Shown: one piece after another, positions 33,741 through 43,096 of the stretch
Layout of the letters: each line of letters starts with the position of its first letter
Position numbering within the stretch: position 1 is the stretch's first letter
NCBI RefSeq assembly: GCF_000284375.1
Contig: NC_017249.1
Coordinates: 3,140,001 to 3,204,000, forward strand
Source: Bradyrhizobium japonicum USDA 6
GTDB taxonomy: Bacteria; Pseudomonadota; Alphaproteobacteria; Rhizobiales; Xanthobacteraceae
Direction of reading: 5' to 3'
Length of the DNA stretch: 64,000 bases
Program-made: the position numbers and the translations under genes
The notes under the pieces: generated by a model
Seen by the model: the letters and a program-made list of their open reading frames with translations, nothing else
Told to the model about the DNA's origin: nothing
The model's database searches: none

Positions 33741-33902
33741 CTAACCGGCTGGCTTTTCCTTCTCATGCGGCGTGCCACGATTTTCGTCAGTCTGCTCGGC
33801 ATCCCCCGGCGTTTTCCCTGCCATGTTTCCGGGATTGAAATGGTACTTGCCATCCGGATTCTCGCCGGGCTGCTTCTCAGTTGGATTCTTGTTGTTAGTC
33901 AT
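33741..33902 (-). CDS. Tiny hydrophilic protein, block B copy
   Basis: 53 residues, paralogue of 4821-4985 (shared EKQPGENP.GKYH.NPGNMAG and GDAEQTDENR). AAGGAG eleven bases before the ATG at 33902. An exact EcfG promoter lies 37 bases upstream, divergent from the hydrolase promoter. Intrinsically disordered composition similar to desiccation or stress proteins; no function known. Confidence 0.8.
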   Translation of the reverse strand: MTNNKNPTEKQPGENPDGKYHFNPGNMAGKTPGDAEQTDENRGTPHEKEKPAG

Positions 33903-33938
33903 TGGACCAGTCACTCCTTGGTAAGAGTAACAATGTTG

Positions 33939-33963
33939 AACGGGACCGAGGTCTCTATGTTCC
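33939..33963 (-). promoter_or_regulatory. EcfG-type promoter, exact
   Basis: Minus strand GGAAC (33963-33959), 16 nt, CGTT (33942-33939), feeding the tiny gene at 33902. Confidence 0.75.
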
Positions 33964-33984
33964 CAAAGCTGCGATCTATCGCGT

Positions 33985-34010
33985 GGAACGAAAGCTCGCT
34001 CGTCCCCGTT
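33985..34010 (+). promoter_or_regulatory. EcfG-type promoter, exact
   Basis: GGAAC (33985-33989), 17 nt, CGTT (34007-34010), 64 nt before the hydrolase ATG at 34075. The two divergent EcfG promoters are only 21 bases apart. Confidence 0.75.
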
Positions 34011-34074
34011 GAGCATAACCTGCAACATTTCTCATTGGCGTGAGGCGTCGTGCAGACCACTTGAGGTGTTGCAC

Positions 34075-35079
34075 ATGGCTTTTTCGCAAACACGTTCTTC
34101 AGCATTCCTATCCGACTGTCTGGCCGCCTTCAGGCGATATCCCGCCATCGCCGCCTTTGCTGGGGCCGCTACTCTTGTGGCGGCGACGGCGATCGCGAAC
34201 CGGCATCTTGCCGATAAAGCGCAGCGTGATAACCCGCCACGGGGTCGGTTCATCGACGTCGACGGGGTTCGGCTGCACTATGTGGAGCGCGGCAATGGCC
34301 GGCCGCTGGTTCTCTTCCACGGCAATGGCAGCATGATCCAGGATTTCGAGTCGAGCGGCCTGATCGATCTGGCAGCCGAGAATTACCGGGTGATCGTGTT
34401 CGACCGACCGGGATTCGGGCATAGCCTGCGGCCGCGAAACGTGGTTTGGACGCCGGAGGCACAGGCGGACCTGTTCAGGAAGGCATTTGATGGGCTGGGC
34501 GTTCAGCGAGCCATCGTACTCGGGCATTCGTGGGGGGCGTCGGTCGCGGTTGCGCTGGCGATAAGGCATCCTTCCTTCGTCGAAGCGCTGGTGCTGGCAT
34601 CGGGATACTATTTTCCGACCGCGCGAGCCGACGCAGTGGCCTCATCTCTATCCGCTACACCCGCGCTTGGCGATATCATCAGCTACACCGTCTCTCCGAT
34701 CCTGGGTCGATTGATGTGGCCGGCAATGTTGCGCAAGGTGTTTGGCCCGCAACCAATCCCCGGCAAATTCGCCGGCTTTCCGAAGGAAATGGCCGTCCGG
34801 CCATCACAGCTCCGCGCCAGTGCGGGGGAATCGACGTTGATGGTTCCCGCTGCATTTGCTTCCTCGAAGACCTACGGCGAACTCGACATGCCGACGATCA
34901 TACTCGCGGGCGAGAATGATCGTTTGATCGATATCGATGAGCAATCGGCCAGGCTGCATGACGAGGTCAAGCAGAGCAAGCTGCACCGCATTGCCGGAGC
35001 CGGACATATGATCCAGCAATCTGCCACGCGAGATCTAATGGCGGCTATCGACGAAGCCGCTGCCGAGACCCTGCACTAG
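34075..35079 (+). CDS. Membrane-anchored alpha/beta hydrolase, block B copy
   Basis: 334 residues. Signal-anchor helix near residues 20-40 (AIAAFAGAATLVAATAIAN), then the hydrolase fold with HGNGSM, nucleophile GHSWGA, acid AGENDRLID and GAGHMIQ. Highly similar to the copy at 5228 through the catalytic domain, differing mostly in the anchor and the C-terminus, where this copy is 11 residues shorter. First gene of a probable two-gene operon with the permease at 35173, under the exact EcfG promoter. Confidence 0.87.
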   Translation: MAFSQTRSSAFLSDCLAAFRRYPAIAAFAGAATLVAATAIANRHLADKAQRDNPPRGRFIDVDGVRLHYVERGNGRPLVLFHGNGSMIQDFESSGLIDLAAENYRVIVFDRPGFGHSLRPRNVVWTPEAQADLFRKAFDGLGVQRAIVLGHSWGASVAVALAIRHPSFVEALVLASGYYFPTARADAVASSLSATPALGDIISYTVSPILGRLMWPAMLRKVFGPQPIPGKFAGFPKEMAVRPSQLRASAGESTLMVPAAFASSKTYGELDMPTIILAGENDRLIDIDEQSARLHDEVKQSKLHRIAGAGHMIQQSATRDLMAAIDEAAAETLH

Positions 35080-35172
35080 TCCATCGGATGCGGCGATGCG
35101 CTGGCGCGTACCGCTCGCCATGACCGCGCAGGGCTACCTGGCTGGGTCCGGGCTCCGGCAGGACAGATTTGC

Positions 35173-36351
35173 GTGGAGGATGGAGGAAACGCCTTGGTTT
35201 CGCTTTCGATGTTGCCGGAGGAGTCCCCATCGTCGCCAGGGCAGGACGCCGGCGCGTCGGAATCGGAGGCCCTGCCAACGCAGGCGGTCGACAATGTCGA
35301 GATGCCGCTGCCGTCCAGTCCGCAGACGTTCTTTCTCGGTAGCCTGTTGACACTGGCCGTCCTAGCGGCCGTGTACGTGGCAAGCTCGATCATATTGCCC
35401 GTGGTGCTCGCCTTCGTGTTGCAACTCATTCTGCAACCTGCCGTGGATCTTCTCGAGCGTATCGGCCTACCCCGTGCCGTCGGCGCGCTCTTGGCGATCC
35501 TGCTGGTCGTGGGAGCGCTCGTGGGCTTCGTGGCAGCCTTGTCAGTACCCGCCGCGTCGTGGGCGGAGAAGTTGCCGGACGGCTTACCGCGCCTGGAAAC
35601 TCATCTGGTCGTCCTGAAGCGCCCGATCGAAGCGCTGCAAAAGGTTGTCCAGCAGGCGGAGCACGTCGCGGACTCTCCCGGGAAAAAGGAGCCCACCGTT
35701 TCGGTTCGCCGCGATCTCGGTCTGACCGGCGTGCTCTTTGCCGGAACGCGCGCCGTGCTCGACGGCCTGTTCACGACGGTTCTGGTGCTCTATTTCCTTC
35801 TGGTCGCAGGCGACATTTTTCTGCGACGCATCGTCGAGGTGCTGCCGAATTTTGCCGACAAGAGGCAGGCCGTGGACATCTTCCAGCAGATCGAAGCGGA
35901 CATATCGGCCTATCTGCTCACGATCACGGCCATGAATGCTGCGGTGGGAATTGCGACGGCGGCTGCGATGTACCTCTGCGGGCTTGGAGATCCCTTGTTG
36001 TGGGGAGCCGCTGCTTTCCTGCTCAACTACGTTCCAATTCTGGGGCCGTTGTTGGGAACCGTCATCTTCCTGCTCGCCGGAATGTTGAGTTTCGACAGCT
36101 TGTGGTGGGCCTTGCTGCCGGCGATTCTTTACTTCTGCATCCACCTCGCCGAGGGCGAGACCCTGACTCCCATGCTGCTTGCGCGACGCTTCACCCTGAA
36201 TCCCGTGCTGATCATCCTGTCGCTAGTGTTCTGGTTCTGGATGTGGGGGGTGCCTGGCGCAATCCTGGCCGTTCCAATGCTGGCCATCCTGAAGATCGTC
36301 AGCGATCGCGTCCGTCCGCTAAAGGCTTTGGGGCACGTCCTCGAAGGATAA
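35173..36351 (+). CDS. AI-2E family permease (PerM/TqsA-like), block B copy
   Basis: 392 residues, GTG start at 35173. Same architecture as the copy at 6441 and almost identical from FFLGSLLTLAVLAA to the C-terminal PLKALGHVLEG. The N-terminal ~45 residues are divergent and hydrophilic. The substrate is unknown; the fixed pairing with the anchored hydrolase in both blocks suggests it may move a substrate or product of that enzyme, which is inference. Converges with the kinase gene ending at 36415. Confidence 0.9.
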   Translation: MEDGGNALVSLSMLPEESPSSPGQDAGASESEALPTQAVDNVEMPLPSSPQTFFLGSLLTLAVLAAVYVASSIILPVVLAFVLQLILQPAVDLLERIGLPRAVGALLAILLVVGALVGFVAALSVPAASWAEKLPDGLPRLETHLVVLKRPIEALQKVVQQAEHVADSPGKKEPTVSVRRDLGLTGVLFAGTRAVLDGLFTTVLVLYFLLVAGDIFLRRIVEVLPNFADKRQAVDIFQQIEADISAYLLTITAMNAAVGIATAAAMYLCGLGDPLLWGAAAFLLNYVPILGPLLGTVIFLLAGMLSFDSLWWALLPAILYFCIHLAEGETLTPMLLARRFTLNPVLIILSLVFWFWMWGVPGAILAVPMLAILKIVSDRVRPLKALGHVLEG

Positions 36352-36414
36352 TCGCAGCGTCTTGGTGATGGATTGAGGACGTACCGCCGGCGGGGCACGG
36401 CCAGTGCTGGCAGG

Positions 36415-37537
36415 CTACGAAAGAGGCATAGAGAAGGTGAAGCGGGTTCCAGCGGAGTTCGATGCGACGGTCAAAGCGCCCCCCATGGGCCTTTGCGATC
36501 TGAGAGGCGATGTAGAGCCCCAATCCAAGCCCCTGCTTGCTCGCACGAGCTTTGCCGCGGAAGAACGGTTCGAACAACTTCTCCATCACCGTTTCCGGAA
36601 TCGCCTCACCCGCATTGGCTACCCAGAGTTCGAACGATCCCTTTCGCGTCTCGGCGTGAACGACGATGGGTTTGTCGGTTGCTCCGTGCGTCACCGCGTT
36701 GCCGAGAAGGTTGGAGAGGAGCTGGCCGATGCGGATGCGATCGCAATTCACCGGCTCGTAGATGGCAAATTCGGTTTCGATGACCCGGCCGGGTGAGGCC
36801 AGTCTCAGTTCGTCGACCACCTGGGCAAGGGCAGGTTCGAGCGGCGCTCTTGCATCGCGTTCCAGGGCAATGCCGCCGCCCAGCCGACCGCGCGCGAAGT
36901 CGAGAACGTTGTCGATCATCGAGGCCATTCGCATGACCGTGGTCTGCATCATGGCGATGATCTGGTGTTCCTTTTCGCTATGGACGGTTCGGTCGAGAAT
37001 TCTCGCGCCGGCGCTAATGGAGGCGAGAGGATTGCGAAGATCGTGACCGAGCACGGCGATGAACTGTTCGCGCAACTCGGAGGTTTCGTGCTCGAGCCGC
37101 AGCAGTTCTTGCGTCGCCTTCTCGGCGCCAATCGCCAATTCTCGGGCGGCCAGAAGCTCGTGCTCGTAGCGCCGCCGATCCGTCGCCTTGATCAGGGCTA
37201 GACGGATGAGCAGCAGCCTTCCTTCCGGATCGCGGCGCTCGTTCGCGTTGGCGATCATCTGCAGTGGCGTACCGGCGGCGGTTAACACGTCGATGGCGAA
37301 TTCGTCGAAGGATCCCTGCATTCGGAGCAGCGGCGCGATATGGGTTTCGTAATAGATGCGGCCCGGCATGGTCAGGAAATCGCTGAAGCGCTTCCCGATC
37401 ATCCGTGGCGCCGTATGTCCGCTCCATTCCAGGAAGGTGAGGTTGACGTACTCGATCCGGCCGTTCGGCAGCAGGGTGACGTAACCGCAGGGCGCGTTGT
37501 CGATCATGTCCTTGAACTGGGAATCGGAGGCGCGCAC
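36415..37537 (-). CDS. PAS histidine kinase, block B copy (late frameshift)
   Basis: GTG start at 37537 overlaps the last base region of the RsbQ-like stop. PAS domain (MIDNAPCGYVTLLPNG), linker helix, HisKA (LGHDLRNPLASISAG), N-box (LLSNLLGNAVTHG), G-box (KQGLGLGLYIASQIAKAHGG) are all present. At the run 36479-36484 there are six C where block A has five; this shifts the last ~24 residues, and the frame then runs on to 36299. Removing one base gives ALTVASNSAGTRFTFSMPLS and a stop at 36415, like block A. The catalytic domain is almost complete before the break. Confidence 0.85.
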
Positions 37538-38328
37538 TAGACAAAAGGTCGCATCGCCGCGACGACCTCTTCCGGCGCGCTCAGATTTGGGCAATGCCCG
37601 GTCGCGTCCAGGACTATCATCCGGCTGTTGGGAATATTGCGGGCGACAAACTCGCCGACCTCCGGAGGGGCGATAATATCCTCGCTGCACTGGAGAACGA
37701 GGGTCGGAAGGGAGACCTCCGCGAGGTCTTCGCGGTTGTCGGAGGTGAAGGTCACCCGGGCGAACGCTTTGGCGATTTCGGGATCCGTGCTGCAGAAGCT
37801 ATTGGTTAGCTCCTGACCTAGTTCCGGTCGATCGGGATTGCCCATGATCATCGGCGCCATCTGCATCGACCAACCCATGTGGTTCGAGTCGAGAAACCTG
37901 AGCAATTCCTCGATCTGCTGAGCGCTGAACCCACCAACGTAGCCGTCGTCGTCGATGTAACGGGGTGACGGACCGATCAGTACAAGCTTGCCGAACATCC
38001 CGGGGGCTTGTCGGGCGGCCATCACGCCGATCATGCTGCTGACGGAATGTCCTACGAAGACGGAATCCTTCAATCCGAGCTCCGTGCCGATTTCGACCAC
38101 GTCTTTGGCGTAGCCGGACAGGGTCGAATATTTGGCGCTGTCGTAGGCCGAGAGGTCGGAGCCGCCGGCGCCGACGTGGTCGAACACAACGGTCATGAAA
38201 TCCTTTTCGAACGCGGGAGCCACAAAGCGCCACATGTTCTGGTCGCACCCGAAGCCGTGTGCGAAGATCATCGTCCGGTGGCCGGCGCCGCGAACGCGAA
38301 CGTTATTTCGTTTGATTGTGCCTGCCAT
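37537..38328 (-). CDS. rsbQ: RsbQ-like alpha/beta hydrolase, block B copy
   Basis: 263 residues. Catalytic Ser in GHSVSS, Asp in CSEDIIA, His in TGHCPN; FDHVGAGGSDLSAYDSAKYS and FCSTDPEIAKAFARVTFTS match Bacillus RsbQ and the block A copy. Its TAG shares a base with the GTG of the PAS kinase, so the two are coupled as in block A. Cytosolic. The ligand or substrate is unknown. No EcfG box directly upstream. Confidence 0.9.
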   Translation of the reverse strand: MAGTIKRNNVRVRGAGHRTMIFAHGFGCDQNMWRFVAPAFEKDFMTVVFDHVGAGGSDLSAYDSAKYSTLSGYAKDVVEIGTELGLKDSVFVGHSVSSMIGVMAARQAPGMFGKLVLIGPSPRYIDDDGYVGGFSAQQIEELLRFLDSNHMGWSMQMAPMIMGNPDRPELGQELTNSFCSTDPEIAKAFARVTFTSDNREDLAEVSLPTLVLQCSEDIIAPPEVGEFVARNIPNSRMIVLDATGHCPNLSAPEEVVAAMRPFV

Positions 38329-38442
38329 CAGGACTCCCTGAACCGCCCTTTATCGTGCAGTTCCTCTACCGTCGCCGGGCCGCGGTCTGGTTTGCGAGGC
38401 CTGAATGCAGTGGAGATGCCCGGTCCTGCGAGCCGATCCGGA

Positions 38443-38841
38443 TCAGCCGGCGCGCTCGAGCATCTCGACTTTCGCTTGCTTGATTTCTTCATCCGACGCC
38501 TCCTCGATGCCCGCAATGCGGTTGCTTGCGGCCTTTGTCTCCAGGATCAATTCGTCGAGTTTCAACTGCAAGGCCAGCGTGTCGCGGTTCTGCGTTGCCT
38601 GGATCAGAAAGACCATCAGGAACGTCACGATTGTCGTGCCCGTGTTGATGACGAGCTGCCAGGTATCGCTGAAGCCGAATAAGGGACCTGTGATCGCCCA
38701 CACGAGTACGACGGTAACTGCCAGCAGAAAGGTCGTCGGTCGGCCGGAAATGCGCGAGGTCGCAACTGCCAGCCGGGCGAACCAATTGCCGCTTGGCTGA
38801 GCATTCGCGGACGTAGAGCCTATGGGCAGATTTGCGCGCAT
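38443..38841 (-). CDS. Low-affinity iron permease family protein
   Basis: 132 residues. Two membrane helices ([20 protein letters not shown] and [11 protein letters not shown]) followed by a helical cytosolic tail ([20 protein letters not shown]), the pattern of PF04120. Despite the family name, the transport role in bacteria is not established. AAGGAAA precedes the ATG at 38841. The counterpart in block A is a remnant at 9680-9780. Confidence 0.8.
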   Translation of the reverse strand: MRANLPIGSTSANAQPSGNWFARLAVATSRISGRPTTFLLAVTVVLVWAITGPLFGFSDTWQLVINTGTTIVTFLMVFLIQATQNRDTLALQLKLDELILETKAASNRIAGIEEASDEEIKQAKVEMLERAG

Positions 38842-38927
38842 TGAATGATTTCCTTGGCGAAGCGGAAGCCACACCGCAGATGTCTGCAAGTCAGCTATTG
38901 GCGATCGACGGACCGCAAGGAGCGCCG

Positions 38928-39296
38928 TCAGCTGATGGAAGGAGGCCGTCTTTCTTTTCCCATTTGTCTGACCGCTTCGACGATGCGGTCGGGTTGGTAG
39001 GGCTTGTGCAAGGTGAGACTGCCAGGCACCGGACGGGCCTCGACGGGCGAGAAGCCGGTCGCGTAGATCACCTGCAGCTGGGGATCATGCTCCCGACAAC
39101 GTTCGGCGATCTGCCACCCGTCAACTCCGCCGGGCAGCCTGATGTCGGTGACCAGAACGTCCGCGATCTGCCTCTTGCACAATGCCAGCGCTTGCTCACC
39201 ATTGGAGGCGTGAAAGACCTCGTAGCCTTCCTCGCGCAGAGCGTCGACCACCAATTCGCGGACAAGTGGATCGTCCTCGACCATAAGTATTCGCAC
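38928..39296 (-). CDS. Single-domain response regulator
   Basis: A GTG at 39296 with GAGGAG six bases upstream gives a 122-residue receiver: acidic pair in MVEDDP, acceptor Asp in [12 protein letters not shown], Lys in LHKPY. A longer TTG start at 39389 would read through the promoter. An exact EcfG promoter (39338-39362) lies 42 bases before the GTG. No paralogue in block A at this place. It could receive phosphate from the nearby PAS kinase, which has no other adjacent regulator; inference only. Confidence 0.88.
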   Translation of the reverse strand: MRILMVEDDPLVRELVVDALREEGYEVFHASNGEQALALCKRQIADVLVTDIRLPGGVDGWQIAERCREHDPQLQVIYATGFSPVEARPVPGSLTLHKPYQPDRIVEAVRQMGKERRPPSIS

Positions 39297-39337
39297 CGGT
39301 GGCTCCTCAATACTCTTGACGACCGTTGCAAGTCTGG

Positions 39338-39362
39338 AACGGCCCAGCCTTGAGAGGGTTCC
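39338..39362 (-). promoter_or_regulatory. EcfG-type promoter, exact
   Basis: Minus strand GGAAC (39362-39358), 16 nt, CGTT (39341-39338), 42 bases upstream of the response regulator start. Confidence 0.75.
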
Positions 39363-39405
39363 GCGGCGACGCTGCCAACGTCGCAGCATTCTCGGAATCA
39401 GAGAC

Positions 39406-39777
39406 TCAGGCCATCCTGTGAAATGCCGGTGGCAACGTCTCTCGAACCAGTTGACTCAGATCCAGCGCCTCCCCGCTGTCCGCAATGTCGGAGAATAGAA
39501 CCTCGACGAAGGGATGCTGTCGGTTGAATACCGCGCCTCGCTGGTATTTCGCGCTCACGATCCGCTGAAGTGCGGGAAGGTTCAGTCTGCCAAGCGCATT
39601 GTATTGATCGCGAAACAGGCTTTGTCGCCCTCCACGATGCTCGATGGAATCCGCCCAGACGTCCATCACCTTCCGCCCAATGAACGCCTCCACGCCATCA
39701 TTTCCATCCTGAGCGAGAAGCCTTAGTCCATCCATGACGTGTGGTCCGTCATCGACCCGAAACTGTGTAAGCGACAT
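39406..39777 (-). CDS. Conserved hypothetical protein, block B copy
   Basis: 123 residues, about 80% identical by eye to the protein at 10980 (shared MDGLRL, EAF..RKVMDVWA, GGRQSLFRDQYNALGRLNLP). Starts at the ATG at 39777 with AGGAGG upstream. Soluble, helical, no known domain. Lies directly upstream of the EcfG-driven receiver gene on the same strand. Confidence 0.8.
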   Translation of the reverse strand: MSLTQFRVDDGPHVMDGLRLLAQDGNDGVEAFIGRKVMDVWADSIEHRGGRQSLFRDQYNALGRLNLPALQRIVSAKYQRGAVFNRQHPFVEVLFSDIADSGEALDLSQLVRETLPPAFHRMA

Positions 39778-39804
39778 GGGAGTCCTCCTGTTATCGGCGT
39801 CCAT

Positions 39805-40206
39805 CTACATCGGCGGGCAGTCGTGGACTGCTCCTCCCTCGTTGTCCCATCGCGACAGCGCCAGGGCACTTGATCTTGCATCGGCAGGCGAGTCTTCTGT
39901 CACCGGCAATTTGCCGCGACCGGCATCATCCTTGTGGTTGTGGAGAAACCGGGCGATTTGGCTGCGGAGCGCCGATGTCGCCAGTAACTTGCCGACCGAC
40001 CCCGCAGTGTTGAAGATCTGCCGTTGCAGCGTTGTCGGCAGGGCGTTCCATCGTATGATGATGGCCGCGCCCAGACACCGCAAAACACGTTCTTCTCGGG
40101 CCGCAAGGGCTGCACCGTACGAACGGTTCTCATCCGGAGCGGGCGGGTGCTTGGTCAGTTCGCCGTGCTTGGCTTCTCTCGCCCGAGATTGCTGAGATCT
40201 AAACAT
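39805..40206 (-). CDS. Conserved hypothetical protein, relative of 20841
   Basis: 133 residues. The middle part (RVLRCLGAAIIIRWNALPTT; LQRQIFNTAGSVGKLLATSA; QIARFLHNHKDD) matches the protein at 20841, but the N-terminus is shorter and an extra hydrophilic C-terminal tail is added. It ends 27 bases before the ATG of the 39777 gene, so the two may be one operon. Function unknown. Confidence 0.7.
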   Translation of the reverse strand: MFRSQQSRAREAKHGELTKHPPAPDENRSYGAALAAREERVLRCLGAAIIIRWNALPTTLQRQIFNTAGSVGKLLATSALRSQIARFLHNHKDDAGRGKLPVTEDSPADARSSALALSRWDNEGGAVHDCPPM

Positions 40207-40420
40207 TCCGGGCCCCCTTTCGTTGAAAGTCGCGGCCCCTTCCGAACAACCCCCGATGGGGTGATCAGACTCAAATAGATATGGGGATCAAAGGTCCGGA
40301 CAACGAGCCCAAAGTCCAAATAAACTTGCACGATAGTTGGCATCGTTTGGCGTCCAGTTGCGTCGTGCAAAGAGCATTGCCGCGACAGCGGACTGCGGTG
40401 ATCCCGTCAAACTCCCGGTC

Positions 40421-40438
40421 GTGAGCAATATTGACCAG
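40421..40438. promoter_or_regulatory. 18-bp palindromic site, copy 6
   Basis: GTGAGCAATATTGACCAG. It lies in the 416-base gap 40207-40622, which holds no other gene. The flank downstream resembles the one at 11541, showing shared origin with block A. Confidence 0.55.
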
Positions 40439-40622
40439 CGGGCGGCGCTGCCGGGTCCATACTGCTGCGATCGCCGTGGACGCCGATCGGTGAGAGTTCG
40501 ATAGTGCCGCTGCCCTTATTCCGCAGGGGGCGAGCGTGCTCGGGTCACAAGCCAGGGCCCCTAACGCCTCGCGCGATGTGGCGACCAGTGCTGCCTTTGG
40601 AGTGCAAGGTGAGGACGATGAA

Positions 40623-40828
40623 ATGACAACGCTGCCGCGCAACGATCTGGACTGTCACGATTGGGCTACCCGGGCATCCGAGGCTCTTGCGCAAGCAAGG
40701 CAGTTGCCGGCTTGGAGCGATCCGATTCGAAGCCATCAGAAAAGCCGAGCAACTTGGCTTTGCCGCTGAGATGAGGAAATGGCTGATACCGAAGAAGCCC
40801 AACCGCGCCCCGAAACGGACTGGCTGAC
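40623..40828 (+). pseudogene. RKARQ-family small protein (frameshifted)
   Basis: The ATG at 40623 gives MTTLPRNDLDCHDWATRASE up to about ARQLPA; the frame then slips near 40715. In the next frame RFEAIRKAEQLGFAAEMRKW follows, the family signature also seen at 1705 and 54463, ending at 40828. It takes the place that the Crp-like gene has in block A. A terminator follows at 40915. Confidence 0.7.
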
Positions 40829-40914
40829 GGCGATCTCAGTTTCGAAGAGTAAAGTGCTGCTTTGCGTGAGAAGCTCCGGCCCAGAGAGCAGATCAGAAGG
40901 GCACTCCTAAAGGA

Positions 40915-40952
40915 ACGGCCCCAGAGCGTGGGGCGCGCTGGGGCCGTCATTT
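40915..40952 (+). terminator. Strong hairpin after the RKARQ-family gene
   Basis: ACGGCCCCAG (40915-40924) pairs perfectly with CTGGGGCCGT (40938-40947), followed by CATTT. Homologous to the hairpin at 12529. Confidence 0.65.
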
Positions 40953-41040
40953 CATCGGATGCGTGGGGGCACATGCATCCGGTCGCCGTCACCAAGTAAC
41001 GCCGCAGACATTCGTTCCAGGAAATGCCCAAGTCGCGATG

Positions 41041-41849
41041 CTAGGAAGTGATCTCGTCGGTCCACACCTTGAAGCTCACCAGGGTGTTGGGCCCGAACGT
41101 CTGCGTAATCGGGACGTCAGCGGCGTCACGTCCCCGCGCAATCAGGATACGTCCAATCCGTGGCACGTTGTTGCGCGGATCGAACGTGTACCAACGTCCG
41201 CCAATGTAGGCCTCGAACCATCCGGCGAAGTCTCCTGGCGCATAGGGGGCGGCATGCCGATGTCGCCCAAATAGCCGGTGCAGTACCTTGCCGGAATGTT
41301 CATGCAGCGGCAGAACGTAATGGCCAGATGCGCAAAGTCGCGACAAACGCCCTTGCCCTCGTGGTACACTTCCCGGGAGGTCTTGGTGGCGCGCGCGTGC
41401 TCGTAGCCGAATTGAATGTGATTGTGGACGAAATCGCAGATCGCCTGAACGCGCGCCCATCCGGGCGGCTGCTTCTCGAAGAGCTTCCACGCGGTGTCGG
41501 ATAGCTGGTCGGTTTCGCAATAGCGACTGCCGAGAAGATACACAATCGTCTCTGCCGGCAAGTCCTCGACCGCGTGTTGGGAAGCCGAGGGCACGGTGGC
41601 GTCCGGCAAGCCCGTGTCGCGAATGATGCCATCAGCCGCCAGCCGCAGTCGACCGGCTGGAGCAACGATACGGCTGCACCAGTTACCGAAGCCATCGCGG
41701 TATGGGTTGATCGCCACCGGAGGATCAGTGGTCAGATAGTCAGGCACGATAACGTCGGAAGCCCGGGTAAAATGAACGCCCAGGACCATGATCATGGGTG
41801 TGGGTTGCGGAAACTCGTAGACCATCTCATAGCCGACCCGGATCTTCAC
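41041..41849 (-). CDS. Transglutaminase-like cysteine protein 1, block B copy (frameshifted)
   Basis: Same protein as at 12735: [20 protein letters not shown], Cys in [11 protein letters not shown]. The frame is lost at a five-base C-run (plus-strand G 41245-41249) where block A has six. In the corrected frame [20 protein letters not shown] and [10 protein letters not shown] follow to the stop at 41041. Again Ala stands where the catalytic His is expected. Probably co-transcribed with the gene at 41976. Confidence 0.82.
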
Positions 41850-41975
41850 TCGGCGTCCTCCAAAGTCGAGAAGGCTGCTCGACTACTTCGATCTTGTGTG
41901 TGCTCACCCTACACTCGCGACACGGCGCGGCGCGAACCCCAACGCCCTGGTGGTGCTTGTGTTCCAGCCACTTCA

Positions 41976-42869
41976 TCACAGCAGCAAAAATAGAGCCGAC
42001 GCCGTTTTGACGTTGACCTCCACATTCATTCCAAGCTCGTCCTCGCGACTTCCCCAATAGGTGCCGAACAGGGGAATGGCCTGGCTCGGGATTCTGGCCA
42101 CCGCGACGCGAATTAAGTCCCGGTTTCCGACGATGCCGTTGGTCGGATCGAACTCGACCCAGCCCGAACCGGGGACGTAAATCTGGCACCAGGCATGAGT
42201 GGCTCCCCCACCCAGCCAGGTAGGTCCATCGCGATCCGGTACGTAGATGTAGCCCGTGATAAAGCGCGCGGCGAAGCCCAGACTGCGTGCGGCTTCAATC
42301 ATCAAAATGGCAAAGTCCCTGCAGGTGCCTTTCCTCAGTTCAAGTGTGGTGGAGGGAATTTGAGTTCCTGGCGCCGTGCGGCGGTCATATGCGAAGCCAT
42401 CCGAGATTGCTTCATTGAGGGTCATCAGGAGCTGGCCCGTCGGACGTTTCGTCCCCCGCGTGAGAAAGGTGTCCAGCCACCGGCCAACATGATCTTCCGG
42501 GTCGGAGAACCATCTCTGAACATAAGGTGCCAGGTCAGGCGCCTCTTCGTCATGATACGTGAATGGATGGTCCTTCGCGTAGTCCTCAATCCTAAAGTCC
42601 GGGGCGTTCTCCGGAGTGTGGTCAACCTTGATTTCACAGTCGAATCGCAAGTAATCGCTCGCGCGGTCAAATTCGATGTGCGCGACGCAATTCCCAAAGA
42701 CATCATGAAGCCATCTCACCTCTGAGGGCTTCGGCGTCACATCGAGCGAGAAGTCAATCAGTCGTTGATCGAAGCTGTCCCTCGGACGTGCCATTAGCTG
42801 ATGCCGGCCGAGCCTTACCTCGCGCTCGTACCGGTACGTTGTACTATGCCGGACGATGAAGATCGCCAT
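41976..42869 (-). CDS. Transglutaminase-like cysteine protein 2, block B copy
   Basis: 297 residues, intact. N-terminal beta domain (FIVRHSTTYRYEREVRLGRH), core with nucleophile Cys in KGTCRDFAIL, His in THAWCQIYVPG and Asp in EFDPTNG, so the full triad is present. C-terminal tail ends VNVKTASALFLLL. Cytosolic. Its product and protein 1 (41041) may work as a pair: one with the full triad and one apparently lacking His. Substrate unknown. The 227 bases upstream (42870-43096) contain only the hairpin at 43043. Confidence 0.87.
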   Translation of the reverse strand: MAIFIVRHSTTYRYEREVRLGRHQLMARPRDSFDQRLIDFSLDVTPKPSEVRWLHDVFGNCVAHIEFDRASDYLRFDCEIKVDHTPENAPDFRIEDYAKDHPFTYHDEEAPDLAPYVQRWFSDPEDHVGRWLDTFLTRGTKRPTGQLLMTLNEAISDGFAYDRRTAPGTQIPSTTLELRKGTCRDFAILMIEAARSLGFAARFITGYIYVPDRDGPTWLGGGATHAWCQIYVPGSGWVEFDPTNGIVGNRDLIRVAVARIPSQAIPLFGTYWGSREDELGMNVEVNVKTASALFLLL

Positions 42870-43042
42870 GATGTCGCCGGTCGACGAGGGTTAAGGGCTT
42901 ACGATCCGCTCGAATGATGGAGACGGATCGCATTCCGACGGGAATGGTAGCTGGATTTGCCAGCAACTGGCGAAATCTTCGCAAGGCCGTGGCGCAAGTG
43001 ATGCCAGGGCAGGGTCGCACGTCTGGTGGGATCAGACAATAA

Positions 43043-43062
43043 GGGCGGCTCTCGAGCCGCCC
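43043..43062 (-). terminator. Terminator after the DUF1236 gene
   Basis: GGGCGGCT and AGCCGCCC with a four-base loop; on the minus strand TTATT follows. It lies 35 bases past the DUF1236 stop codon. Confidence 0.65.
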
Positions 43063-43096
43063 TCGTAACTGCCTGTCATACGCCTGGCGTGGTCGC

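Noticed and set aside
40491..40530. CGGTGAGAG resembling the leader cassette before 40623
   Set aside because: The partner arm lies at a different spacing (11 nt) and the GCTCCCGCC end is missing.
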